Below are positions 38,001-50,614 of a DNA stretch of 64,000 bases, in pieces. Origin of the DNA: Anisakis pegreffii (Eukaryota; Nematoda; Chromadorea; Rhabditida; Anisakidae); contig JAPYMA010002772.1 of NCBI GenBank assembly GCA_035041965.1, positions 1 through 64,000 on the forward strand, given 5' to 3'. Positions within the stretch are counted from its first letter, which is position 1. Every line of letters starts with the position of its first letter. Under the pieces are notes generated by a model, which ran no database searches, had not been told where the DNA came from, and saw nothing but the letters and a program-made list of their open reading frames with translations. The position numbers and the translations under genes were made by a program.

Positions 38001-41000
38001 GCTCATTCAATATCCGGTGATAAGTTGTCGAATGAGAAATCTGATCAGCATTACGCAAAGCAAAAACAAAAGAAGAGAAAGTATAAAGAGCTGGAAGCGA
38101 TTCCAGCAACTGATAACAGCAGCAGTGTTGTGGAGAAGAGAACTGCAACAACGAAGACTGATGAAAATTCGATGAGCGACTGCAAAGAATCTGGATCAGA
38201 AAACCATCAGCTAAAGTCACGAGGTGACCAATCGTCCTATGAGAAATCACCGCATCCATCAAGGAAACCAGCAGAAAAGGCAAGGGATCACAAAGACGAA
38301 TCGAACTCAAGAAAAGAGCCGATGAAAGCATCTTCTGTAGGCAAGAAACGCACTTCATCATCATCGTCTTCAAGCCATCCTAAAAGCACCAAATCTGTTG
38401 TTAGCAAACGGGAACAAGGTAGGTATATATTGTCAAGGCCAGCTTGTTGTAATGTCAATTTGAGTGATACGAAGAAAGTTTACTGCTGACTGAAATTCTT
38501 AAAAGTGATCAGTGAAACAGATTTTACAGTTGTTGGATTGATGAGTTATTCATTTCACCGTAGTTAATGATACAATTACAGAAGATGAGAGCAGTGGAGG
38601 CGAAGAGAACAAAAGAGCAGTGAGGAGAACGAAGAAAGAGTCAGCTTCTGATGAGCTCAATTCCAAAAAAATGCCATCTCAGTCGGAAACTGAAGTCGAT
38701 AATGTGGTTTGTAAAAGTGAGGTGAAGTGCGAAATTGGTTCTGAAGTAAGTGTGCTATAATCTGATTTGGATACTCATTATGATTGTAGCTGTATCGAGG
38801 ATACAGGGCCGCTTACAGTGTTTTCTTCAAAATTTTTATCATCCATGCTGTTGAAAGGTGTAACTTGGAAATAGCGCATTTCCTCGTGGAGTTGATAGGC
38901 AAATTAAGGACTGAGACATGCATGCATTGGCATTGTAACTTTTATCGGTGATTCAGTTGTCGTTCTGTCTCATTTCAAGATTTTTTCATAGATTGGAGAG
39001 GAAGAACTCTGCTCATTTCCGTGTGCTGCTGATAGTAAAAGTGATGAAAATATCAAGGATACAACACTGGTTATGCCGAAGGTAAAAGAAGAGGTCACTG
39101 GACTCGATTTACTGTCGTCAGCAGCTCTGATTAGGTTGGTTTCGTTCAGTAAGGAACAGTCTTGGTCAGTGAGATATATGCATGAGGGAATCGACAAACG
39201 AGACTCCAATTAGTAATGAGTCGTCTGCTTTCGTTTTAAGAATCAATCGTCTCGAAAAATTGTTTTGGATATGCCGCCGCCTTTCCGGATAAATGGTTTG
39301 TTCTAGTGAACAAGGAAACTGCAATTTTTTGATGTAAATAAATTTGCTTCTGCTAGAGTTAAATTTTGGACATTGATAGCTTGAATGGATGCTGTAAGTC
39401 ATCAGCAAACGCCACCAGTACTGGATCAGTCGTAAGCAGCACGTCTTCTTCACAGCAGTGTGCGAGTCAGTCCGAATCCGATAATCGCACACGTCAACAA
39501 TCCACTTGCTCTGATATCGATCTACACAAAGACTTGGAACGTTCAGTGCAGATAAATACAACTAACGACCCACCACACCATCAACCCAGAAGGCGTTCAA
39601 TACCGAAAATTTCGGCGAAGGTGAGAGTTATCATCTTATCCATCATTTTCACTCATTCAGATTTGTGCTTATATGCCTGAGCTTATAAGAATATTTTGGT
39701 CGCTGCCATTGAATCCCAGTGTCTTTTTTTTTTGAAATCGGAGAAACCCATCGTTGTTTATTAAATAATCTCGCATGCGCAGTTATTTAACAATTCAAAT
39801 TTACTAATGGTTTTTTTAAATCAGTGATATTTGGTATTGGCGACACGTCAAGCGATATCTGATAACAGTTCATTAATGGCGATCACTCATCGATATTCGT
39901 GTCATTACTCGTCGCAGGCCAATACTTTTTCAGTTTCGGCGTTATATCCACATTGAAGTGCATCCGAATGGCGGTGCGTCGATGCTGCGTGCGAACTGGA
40001 CGCATGTCAAGAAACATCTGAATGATTTCGAAAGAGAGCAGTTCACTCGCGAATTCATAAGGCTTGGTCTTGCCGAAATCAACCAGAATCCTGTCTTCGT
40101 GATCGGTGTAATAGAAAATGCTACCACCTATCTGCAGGTACCGCTGATCTTGACCCATCAATCAAATTTTCATGTTGTGGTATAAATTAGTCAGTATGCT
40201 TTAAATGAATCCAAACTGATGCAAGTCATTCACATGCGATAAAGATTGTGACGGCGAAAATTTATTTGTTGAATTAATTTCTGATTTCTTTATGGATTAC
40301 AACTTATGGTGTTTGCAGTTGAACCGAATGTCTTTCAGTCGTTATGGGTTCAGTCATTTGTGCATCACTTCGTTTTTGATTCGTTGGATTGATATCAGAA
40401 TTTCAGAATACATTGGAGTACTTGGCGAAGTCGTATCCTAATCTTCCGGTTAAGGTTGGCTCATTGTTGAATAAGCAGAGTGTGCAAACAACCACCATTT
40501 CGGAGTACTATCAAAAAGCAATGGAAACATGTCGATTCGGAACGTTCAGGTTGGTGTGTAGCGAATTGCTTTTCGTATCAGCGCGCATTGATTTTCGCAC
40601 AGAATTAAATCATTAACGAAACTCTAATTGCATCTCTTATTTGTAGGCACGGACCATTGCATGCGTTGAGTATCGTTGGAGCGAAACAAGAGGAATGTGG
40701 CCATTATTTTAGAGTAAGTCATTTTTGAGCATTTCGCTTGTGCATTCAAAGCTTTCTCACGGTATTAATTTTTGTTGCATCGCACTTTCTCCTGTCTGCA
40801 AGCAGTCTGTAAATGATTCCAGGAACTGCTAGATCGGATTGAGGAATTTCCCATGCTTCGACTGCTGATGCCGTGGAGTGAGAACTCATCTGCTGAAATG
40901 GACAGTCCGGCGGATAGTGACGATGGGCCGATATTCTGGGTTAGGCCCGGAGAACAGGTTAGTCACGCTTTATTTCTAATTGTATTCATGTGACTTCGAA

Positions 41001-42406
41001 TATATCTTGTTTATGGCTAAACCACGGTGTTGTGTGGGCATTTTTTTTGTCATAGCTGCATCCATCGTATTTCAGCTGATTCGTACCGATGAACCAAAAG
41101 ATGAGAAACCACGGCGACGAAACGTGTGTCGACCTGCACATCATCTGACTTACAGGTGCGTATTTGTCTTATAGCGTAAAATTGCATCTGCGACTCATTT
41201 CGGTCCATTTTCAAAACTTTCTTCTGCAACCTGGTACATAACGGTTTGATGCTTGACTTCATCAAGTCACAATTTTTGTCCCTATGTCATTGTTTTCGTG
41301 TAGTTTGCTCAGATGATTGTTTCAGATCAAGAGAGCATCGTGAGTTCCTGTTCGAAGACCGTACCCCAGCACACGCGGACCATGTTGGCGATGGCTTGGA
41401 GAGGAAAACAACCGCAGCTGTCGGTTTTTTGCAGTCAATAATGGGCGTTAACGAGGAAAAGTTTGTTGCTTCTCTCGGATTTCAATTCAGTTCATTTAGT
41501 TAGAGCTGAATTCTGAATCGAATGAATAGTCATGTGATTTCGAATATATCTTTTTTATGGCTGAACCACGGTGTTCTGTAGAAATATTTTTTTGTCATCG
41601 TTGCATCCATCGTTATGCATTTTTATCGATGATTGTTCTCTTGGCAAACGCAAAGTTGAATGGCGATTGGTCGCTTGCGATGTGACGTTAGAAAGTCGAG
41701 GTTTTTAAATTGGAGAATGATTGTTTTCAGAGGTCGTGAGAATCGAATTGTTAAAGATGTGGTCTGTTTTGATGCGTCGGATTTTGATACTCTCGTTGAG
41801 CGATTACAATTGGATCTGTTCGAGCCACCGATGTCACAGGTAAGTGTGTGATATTATCAGATTGCACTTGTAGTTAATTGTGCAACTCAGAGGTGTGCTA
41901 TCGAGATTTTATAAGACAAAAGGAATGATTATCCAATTTGAAATTCCTTTACTGACAATTGTAAAATTAACGGTGGTTTTGTATGCGAAGATGTTATTTT
42001 TCCATAATTTAAGTGTGTCCAGTGGGTGGAAGAGGCTAAGTTGAATCAGCTGAGACGAGATGGAATTCGTTATGCTCGATTCCAGGTAGTGTTGGTTATT
42101 TGGTCTTGTTTTGTTCAATTTAACACTGATATTTATTGGATACTTGAATGTTATTAGTCGAGTTGTTTCATTTCTGAATTGCAGTTGCATGACAAAGACG
42201 CATACTTTGTGCCTCGCAAGGTGATTCATCAGTTCCGAACCGTTAGTGCTTGTTCGTCAATGGCGTGGCATGTACGTTTGAAGCAGTATTGTGATGAAGG
42301 TGATGAAGATGAGAAAAATGCCAATCCGATTGCTGAAGATGATACAAGTGATCAAAGTGAGAAGCGTTCGATCAAGCGGAATGGGTATTCGGCATCGATG
42401 AAGTAG
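35018..42406 (+). CDS. dpy-21: DPY-21 / RSBN1-family JmjC histone H4K20 demethylase
   Basis: Nineteen exons: 35018-35065, 35364-35552, 35754-35872, 35959-36233, 36427-36844, 37046-37203, 37450-38418, 38582-38745, 38992-39134, 39380-39620, 39934-40137, 40407-40549, 40647-40713, 40823-40957, 41076-41155, 41326-41460, 41731-41839, 42014-42085 and 42185-42406. They total 1296 residues with all phases consistent. Residues 1-400 are Pro/Ser-rich. Residues 403-725 are Lys/Ser/Glu-rich and basic, likely disordered. The catalytic region starts near 909 with [16 protein letters not shown], continues through [11 protein letters not shown], and holds H1134-A-D1136 ([11 protein letters not shown]) and H1238 ([14 protein letters not shown]), the expected iron-binding triad. 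RSBN1/KDM9 enzymes demethylate H4K20me2; C. elegans DPY-21 does this on dosage-compensated X chromosomes. The 37046 acceptor is the weakest call, and a donor-like GTAGGT overlaps the last codons, so a longer C-terminus is possible. Confidence 0.92.
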
Positions 42407-44616
42407 GTGAATGCTGAATTGATGGTGTAATTTGCTGTTTCGATTCGATTGAAGATGATGGAACTGACGTTGATTTATTGAACGATTTCAATTCATTTTC
42501 GGAAAGGGAAGAAGAGACATGGATTGTTATGTGACGGTGATTTTGATGTATGGTACTGGTATGTCAGGTTTTGAGAAGAGCGATTGAATGTCTCACTTTC
42601 AAGTGGTTTCAGCAGAAGCGGAGAGGTGAGTATGAAGCGATATGAGGAACGAGTCGAAGACGATGCGGTTCCAGCAGATCCGGTGTTGGTATCAAAGTGA
42701 TGGACAGTTTCTGTTGTCATCAAATTAGTCAGCAAATTTTCATCAGTGAATAGAGTTTGCTGGCGAATTGGTTAGTCGTAGGCAATGGGTTCATGTCCGC
42801 AGTATTTGGCTCGTTCAATTATAGTGTATTCTCTGGCGTTTTAACAACAATCGAATGAAATGCTGCTTCGATTACCGAAAGAATGCTTTTGTAATATATT
42901 TGTGTAACCGATCTTTTGAGCGTTATTGTTGTCCTCAAAATTTATTGTGTATTATTTTTGTGTAAATTTGTGTTTTGTTAATGGGGGAAGAGAGTTGCAC
43001 AAACATCGTTGCATATTTGTCTTCATTTCGTTTTCGTTGCATATTTCTTTAGCAGTTCATTTCGTGTTTATTGTTTGTTACTTCTTTATTATTACTATTA
43101 TTATTATATGATTTATTGTTTTTTTACACGATATCATATTTCTAGATATATGAAAAAAACAAGTCCGGTAAATTAATAATGCTTTATTGGTTTTTGGCAC
43201 TGAGTTTTTGTGTTTGTGTATATTCTATTGTTGATTCTGTCTATATTACTGATCTGCGTTTTTTGAATACCTCGTATTTCATGCATGAAATTGCTTTGAT
43301 TCAAATTTAAAGAAATCGAGAGAAACAAATTGAATGACCGAAATCATTTCATGAATTATTAGTAATGAAAAGTTAAATTTGATCTTTCGAAATGGGAGGC
43401 GAAATGTGCGCTTCGTCGAAAGGATTACACTTGTTTATGCAGTGGTTATTGTCTTGAAAAGTCGTTATTCTGAGATTTTGAGGAGGGGACAGTTCTTGGG
43501 AGGACTGAAAATTGAGTGAATGGTGAATTTTGATATGTATTGAAAGTCAAGTGAGTGCTCTCGAATTGTTGTTGTTAATATGTAATGATTTTAATTTCTA
43601 TATTTATTTTTACAAGCACGATATTCATTCGCCCCTCAGGTATTTGTTTTATTGTTATTCGTATTTGAGTGACGCTGTTGAATAGTGAATGCTGCCGGGA
43701 AGGGAGAGAGGAATTATTGCTGCGTTCAAATGTTTCATTGATTGACACTCAGTTTGTGGCTCGTCGAAACGGGAATAACTGATGATGCTGTTTAAAATAT
43801 CACACAGATTTTGCAGTTCAGACGAAAATTATGCGACGTTTGATATGGACGCGGTAGGAAAGGGGGATGCTTCACTTTCGTTGCGAATACAGTTGTCGTT
43901 GTATGACGATAATGTTGAGTCCGAGAAAGCTTAGGCCGTCAGTCTAAAGTCATTAATCAAGGTTGATTGTGATTGTGAGAGATGAATGAATATTTTTCGA
44001 CGAAATTCTTCGAAACGGCGATCGCTTTTGGTTTTTCTTTTGGCCATTAAAATTTGGTTTTTTATCATTTTTAAGTGAATGCCTAAGATGAATCAGTATG
44101 AAATTGTATGATGTTTTACACGTTTCTGTCTTATTTGTAGTTAGCTTTGTATCGTGTCGAATGTCTATTGTTCATGTGCCAAAGTTGGTTTATTTTTCAC
44201 ACTTTTGCTTTCCTGCCGTTTCTTCAAGCACGTTCAGTTATTATTGAATGAACAGTCATAAAGAATGACCACGATGATGAGACTTTTGCACATTCCTTTC
44301 AGAAATCCAAAATTGTCCAAGTAAAATCTTACTCTGTATGTTGATTCGTTATAGATTCTTGTGGGGGTCATATTTAAAAGGCATTTCATCAGCTCACTCA
44401 TACAAGTAAAACTATGTGCAGTCCGTTTGCAGTTCCGTTGAATCTCATGTGTATTTAATGTTGTTTGAATAAATTTTATTGAGTAGTAACGTTTTTCACA
44501 TGAATAACACAAAAAACAGTGGTGTGCAGTTATTAAGTGAACAAATGATTTATTCGGTGACACTTATAGGCTTAAGCTGACGATCCGTGCAAGAGTCAAT
44601 GCAACATCATTCAGCT
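42407..44616. other. Intergenic stretch, no gene supported
   Basis: About 2.2 kb downstream of the demethylase. It includes its likely 3' UTR and a short ATT tract at 43085-43115. A 109-codon minus frame at 44234-44563 was examined; it has no clear splice partners. Confidence 0.45.
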
Positions 44617-45021
44617 TTATGATGATTGCTTAGAAAGGAATCTGGGCTTTTAGCAAATCACGTGATCGTCTGAGCATAAGATGTTACCTGTTAAACAGTA
44701 ACACCTGAAAACTTCTTCCTGCACGAGTCAAAGTAGACACAAAGTTTGAACTGAGTGAAACATTTCGAAGAGACAAAACATCGAACAACTCGTCAATTGA
44801 AATGATCGGCTCGTGAGGTGGTTTCAGAAAATGATCAGTACTAGTTGAGGTAAACAAAATCGTTCGACAATACATATGCATCATGAATATGTATTGTATG
44901 CATTGTATCGAATGAATACAATACACATCCTCCAAAACCTGCATTGTTACCTTACATCCAGAAAAATCAGATCAACCCTCAGATTGCTCCATACTTTGAA
45001 TTTCACGTTCATTGGAAACAT
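44617..45021 (-). CDS. Possible small three-exon protein, unidentified
   Basis: Exons 44951-45021, 44705-44840 and 44617-44628 join in phase to a 72-residue product starting MFPMNVKFKVWSNLRVDLIF and ending in stop. The middle exon (KPPHEPIISIDELFDVLSLR) has convincing coding character. A minus-strand AATAAA lies at about 44547-44552. It sits 388 bases downstream of the CHK-like gene on the same strand. The start Met may be internal to a longer first exon. No family was recognised. Confidence 0.3.
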
Positions 45022-45409
45022 TATCAAAATATGGCTGCTACATCATATGCAACAGTTTATTCGTTAAATTTCGAATGAAAGCATTACCACATCATGAAAC
45101 GTGCGATATTCTAAAGAATATGAAATGTTTTTGAAGTGGGAATTCATTTGAAGTTGCTTCATAGCAAGCATCTTGCTTATGCATATTTCATGAGGTTATT
45201 CACAAATGATATAACCTTTGAAAACTCGCCATTTCTCTAGTTTCAAAATATCATGTATTTATTAGTGCTAACTCGTTTATTAATGTTTATTAATGTTATT
45301 ATTACAATATTATGATCAGTTATTACATGTCATAAATGGAATGATGAACATCACTGATACAGTTATAATGATACGGTGTTGTCGATCAACTTAGATGAAT
45401 CAATCGGAA

Positions 45410-48400
45410 CTAATTCGCTGATTTCGTTGCGTATGTCTTTTTGTTCAATTCATAGTAATAAAGCGCATCATCTACTATTGCTTCAGCTTTATCGATCATT
45501 CTTCTACGAACTTCTTCGTACTGATCGGGTAGTGCTTGCTTGATTCCATTCAGAAGCAACGGTCCAAGGGTAGGTAATAAGAAAGTTAGATGAAATGGCA
45601 ATAAGCGATCGAAACTCTCCAACAGCTGAAAAAATTCAATTCTTCTTTGATAATATATCAACAAGAATAAGTTTACATCCCATTTTCATTTCGCAGTTTC
45701 ATTCAAAGATTGAATTTTCTTTTCAGCCAAAAAAATTCGAAAAGATAGTGAAGATAATGCTATCGCTCTTCCAAATGTCACAGCTGTTTGGACTTGGAGA
45801 CGAGAGCGGTCCATCTCTAAATTGTGTAGTGCGAAAAATGTTGCAATAAAATCACAAATGGAATCATAGAACGGCACCAGAATCAAATTAACCGATCATA
45901 ATTTTTGTCAAACTAAAAAGTGAGCGTAAAATATGGATGACATGATAGGTGATCACGTCTTGAATAGCGAACAATTCTTTAAAAAAGGAATCAGTAAATC
46001 AAATCTTGCAGAAATTTGACGTTTTTTTGAATTATTGCCGTGAATGAATGTCGTCGTTGTTTTACTAGAGACTGGTGAGTGTTATTGCGACTTAAACTGA
46101 TAATCTTATAACGACTGTCATATCACCGAACCTGTTCATACGTAAATGGTACTTTGCCAGCAAGCAGTCCGTTTAATTCCGTATAATACCGATTCAATAA
46201 GCTTCTGCAATGTTTTCGTCTATCTGCTCCATCCAATGCACTACATATATACCTCGCTAAATCTTCTGCCGCACATCCCTGATGTATTGTCTGTAATAAT
46301 GTCAGCCTGATTAAATTCGTCACTTCTTACTTCAAAATTCTTCAGTAGAGATGCTCGATTCAATCGAACCTTCACGGTTGCTTAAGCTGCACTTTTAATT
46401 ATTTGACGGAAAAGTGCGAGTGAATTTCTATGCGTATTGAAACTGGTAGAGGGGCAATGGAGGTGATTGGTATATGAATGACTGATGAAATTAATGACGC
46501 GGAGAGGGGGTCGAATGTGTGAGCTTGAGACGGTGATAACGTTTAAAATGAACATTGAATGTAAATGGCTGTAACATCGTTCATAATGCCCAAGTATCAA
46601 CGATTGCGCTCATGATGGTTTAGAATAAAAGTCTGTAACGACACACTTGCCAATCTACAATCGCAGTTAGTTTTCTGCAACCATCCTTTTGTCGTTCCTT
46701 CGTATACATTACGTTCGACGACCACATATCACCATGTACTAAGATAGGTTTCAAGCCTGAAATATCATACCACAGTTAGCGCACAATTTTAGATAATCCT
46801 CAAAAATGGATACTCACTCAGTTTCTATACGTAGGGGTGGATTTGCCAGTGGAAAGAATTTGTTTCAGTGCGTGACTAGTGAACTGCCATCTCAAAAAGT
46901 GAACGAATTCGATTAGAAAAAAATCTATGATCATAGAAATGACCATCATATAATCAACTTCTTTTAGAGTGATGAGAATGAAAGCGGCTTCATAGTGAAC
47001 TATTGTATAGCAGGTTGCGTTTCCGGATAACGGTATTGATATGAATTTATGCAGTTTATACCCATTTCTTTGTGGACGTTTTCCGCCGATTTCATATCTA
47101 GCGCATCCGAGCAGATATCGCGTAGTTTTTCGAATTTCGGGCCTAGTCGATTCGTGTCCAACTCGGCAGTCATTAAAATCATTTGCACAAATTTCTGCAG
47201 ATCACTGCTCAGATAAGTACATCAATATTATTATTATTATTAACACTGATACCATTATTGTTATCATTATTGTTAATATTAGTTAAGTACTGTCACTTTA
47301 TAATCATAACTCTAAATATTCCGCCGATCGCTCACAGCGATTCACAAAACAACCACTCGACGTCCAACTAACAATAATAATTACCAATCCAGGTAATTGT
47401 CACTTTACGGTCATAACTGCTCTTATTATTAATTTTATGTTGAACTGCAATATCAGGTAGGCGTTCGTTTTTGTTGGATTTTATCAAATAAGTAAGCAAC
47501 ATGAAAGAGATGAAGAGTTCAGTGATATGAACGATTGTTTTATGGTTGGAATCGCGAGGATAGAGTTCATCAATAATTTCAACTAGCAACAAAAACGACT
47601 GTTCGGTACGAGTGCACAGCTTTTTGTTACTCCATTAAAGAAGTAGAATTTGCAGTTACGTTTCAGCACCCCGACAACGATTCTCGATGTGAAAATGCTA
47701 TGAAAATTCCTCGTTTAACGGTCCGTTGCTCAAAAGTTGATGCTATTTGTATGCAGTCGGATGCATAAATGCTCGAGGATATGCTACTTATAGAAGTTGA
47801 TGAACATATTTAACAATATATGATTTTTGTAAGGTGCTATTGAATCTGTAACACTCTGGGATGACATAGCAAAAAGGCATTGAAATGAAGTGGCTGATTG
47901 AGTGAATTTCTGAACAGGTATGAGAATCTGACCTGCCCTTCCGTGTCAGTCATCTTGAGAAGTTCTCTGATTGTAAGAGAGTTCAGTTCAAGCCACGATT
48001 CATCGGCAATCGAAGCGGCATGAATGCGTACCAGTTCATCAATAACCTATTAAAGAATACGTTTTGCATTTAGTCATTTCAAAATGTTTCCATTTTCAGG
48101 AGTTTTCAAGGTGAATTTTCCATCGTTTCTTTCTTTTTTTAGAGTTTCAATTGTTCTTTGAAGAAGAAAGAGGCAAAAATTTGAGAAGTGTTACTATGAG
48201 TTAATAGAGATCATTATGAAAAGTTCTAACTTGCTCAGCTTCTTCAACAGAAACTTTCTCATAGATCGGAACGACCTGTGACGTACGCAGATCTTCAAGA
48301 ATCAAAATACCGTTTGTAACGCCTTCCTCAAAACTCTCCACAGCGTAAGCTTTTGGCACTTTGAATCTGTTGTCGCTGAGCGCTTCATTCTTACGGTAGA

Positions 48401-49258
48401 ACGCAACCTCAACGTTGTGTATCTTCAATTTTTATGCGATTCATCCTTTGCACTGTCTACTTCGAAGTTCCATAATATACCTCCGGTTTTGAGGCCCTGT
48501 CTTATGCGATTCATCAGCTCATATTTTTATGTATCATTAGGGAAACTTTAGAGTTCACTGGAACATGAAAAGAGCAAAGACTTGAGATCGATGGCTCAAT
48601 GCTCGATCTCGGCAGAGAATTTCGTTCGAAGCTAACAGTAGGTGTTTGATGGTTCGATTGAAGATGCCCATTTGATGTTTTGATGATTGCAATCGTTTCA
48701 ATCAAGAAGAAAGCTCACCGTTTTCATCATCCTCTCATAATCGCTGTACTGTTTTTCTCCTTCCCTCTCAAATCCCGCTTTCTCCAAAGCACCGGCCAAG
48801 TTTGTAGATTCGATATATTTCTTTGCCGATGCTACCGATGGTATTTTTACAACAACAGTTTCCGGCAACGTTTCTTTATGGCTTGTCCAATCCGGATAGA
48901 TACGTCCCATTGATGACATGAATCCCTGAATATCGCTCACGTTTCATTTGAATGTCACAAATTAAAATCTTTTCCAGCAATTTCGTCATCATTCATTTTT
49001 CATACTGAAGTACGTTTCGATACAACCCAGATGGCGAATTCAAAATAAAATCAGCAATGTCTACATGAAGTTAATTCTGACTTGGCCAACTCCAATCGGT
49101 TCGATTCGTTTGTTCGCACCGAACTCAGCGGTTGTTCCTAGTGCTGTCGTCAGCAGTTGTTGCAAATAGCTCCACGTTACATTCGTGCCAAGGATTGACT
49201 GCTCGTTCGCTTGAGCATTCTCGTTCTTGTTCGGCTCTTCACGCGTTATCGCACTCAT
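45410..49258 (-). CDS. DUF1679 / CHK kinase-like protein
   Basis: Eight exons on the minus strand (49082-49258, 48719-48925, 48231-48422, 47933-48046, 47062-47194, 46647-46756, 46132-46290, 45410-45625) give 435 residues in phase. The sequence shows IEPIGVGQ near the glycine-loop position, VVVKIPS (Lys86, nucleotide-binding candidate) and NGILILEDL. The Brenner-type catalytic loop is LVHGDMWSSN (His282, Asp284, Asn289) and the metal-binding motif AIVDWQ (Asp309). This is the CHK/EcKinase-like fold of the DUF1679 family, expanded in nematodes and related to choline/ethanolamine kinases; members include ecdysteroid-kinase-like enzymes. The substrate is unknown. Catalytic residues appear intact, so an active small-molecule kinase is likely. 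Confidence 0.9.
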
Positions 49259-49949
49259 TCTACTTTGATGAGTTAGTGATACAAGTCTTGGAAAAAGTTA
49301 TTTTCGAAGAGATTTGTGAGAGCAATGCTCAATGTTCTCATGACGTTGTTATTCATCTTTCGATCGCGAATTTCATTCCAACACTTCAATCGGAAAGCTT
49401 CAGCTATCACTACAGTCCTAACTTCTATCAAAAGAACACCAGGATGATCAAATGCGCAGTTAACATTCAGAGGTAACTCTTAGTCGGTGAAACCCCATCA
49501 ACGTAACTGACTTCAAAGGATTAGGTAGTCGACGAAATCAACTGATAAATTATCTTTTCGTTTTTGCTGATCTTGTTTTGATAGGTCTATTGATGAAGTA
49601 TGAATGACAATGAAAATAAAAAAATCGCAGTGATATTTTTTACAAAGGTAACGGTGGTAATGATAAAAGAGTACATAAATAATGTGCACTAACGAACTGA
49701 TAAAGTGCTTCGGTATTCAAAGAATGAAGATTAAAAACGAGAAGATGGTAGAAGAGTGAAAAGCAAGTCACATCATCTGATAAGCAATGCACAAAAACAT
49801 ATGTACTGTGGCTTTGAGTGATAGCATTCAAAAGATGACTTGTTGATAGAATAATGTAAACGATGCTCTCAGACCACTTGCTGATTTGAAATTCTATGTT
49901 AAAAGAATATTTGTTTGCTGAAGCCACACTCTGTCAACACATCGAGGAA
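49259..49949. other. Spacer upstream of the CHK-like gene
   Basis: About 690 bases holding the CHK-like promoter region and the downstream side of the next minus-strand gene. No further element was seen. Confidence 0.4.
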
Positions 49950-50614
49950 CTATGAGGAGGAGGAAATCGAAGAAACAAAAACAGTTTCCTCAAAAAACTC
50001 AGTGGAACTTCCACTGCGGTATTTCTGAGCGATAATGTATCCGACAAATTGAAGAGCCGTGTATGGTCTTCTAAGGCGAATATTGAACGGTAGTATGATA
50101 TGATAATACACTGGCTTTTCAAGCACGCAGTTCGAGCGATACTTTGTCGAACTCGATCATCGTATTTATCACTTCGCAAAGCACTTGCCACTGTTGTCGT
50201 ATCAGTCCTTATCAACTCACCTAACTGCCCTAGCCAGCTCTATGCAAACGTTGCATTAGTGATCAATTGCAAATCTTTATAATAACATACATATAAAAGC
50301 AGAATGTAAATCGTTATCAATGTCAATACATCAAACACAGTCGAAAAGCACTACTTATTGCCTGTGTTTACTATCGCCGTTATATGACAATATTAAATGT
50401 TTGTTGCTAATCCATACCCTCATTGAAATAATCATTCACACTTTACAATATTTACGACCAATCAGCACATCACTCCTTGCCAAATTCACTATTTTCAACA
50501 TGTCAATGCAAACTGGGAGATAACCAAACTCTTCGAGAACACCTCTTGTCCATCCATTATTCAAGAACGGTCGAAAGAAATTAGTCGAAAACTGTAGACC
50601 CATCTCGTTAACTT
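49950..50614 (-). CDS. Unidentified protein, C-terminal three exons
   Basis: Exons 50514-50614, 50112-50224 and 49950-50070 join in phase and end in TAG, giving 111 residues. An in-frame Met at the fourth codon would allow a 107-residue protein, but the acceptor at 50615 (TTGCAG) suggests upstream exons. The product reads MGLQFSTNFFRPFLNNGWTR, then GVLEEFGYLP, SALRSDKYDDRVRQSIARTA and RPYTALQFVGYIIAQKYRSG, and ends in a Ser-rich tail. Splice phases and amphipathic content argue for a real gene. I do not recognise the family. No signal peptide or catalytic motif is visible. Confidence 0.5.

Noticed and set aside
37432..38373. 313-codon open frame on the minus strand
   Set aside because: It is the antisense shadow of the large Lys/Ser-rich demethylase exon 37450-38418, whose codon bias keeps the opposite strand open. 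Its product is a low-complexity Ser/Leu/Phe mix with no domain.
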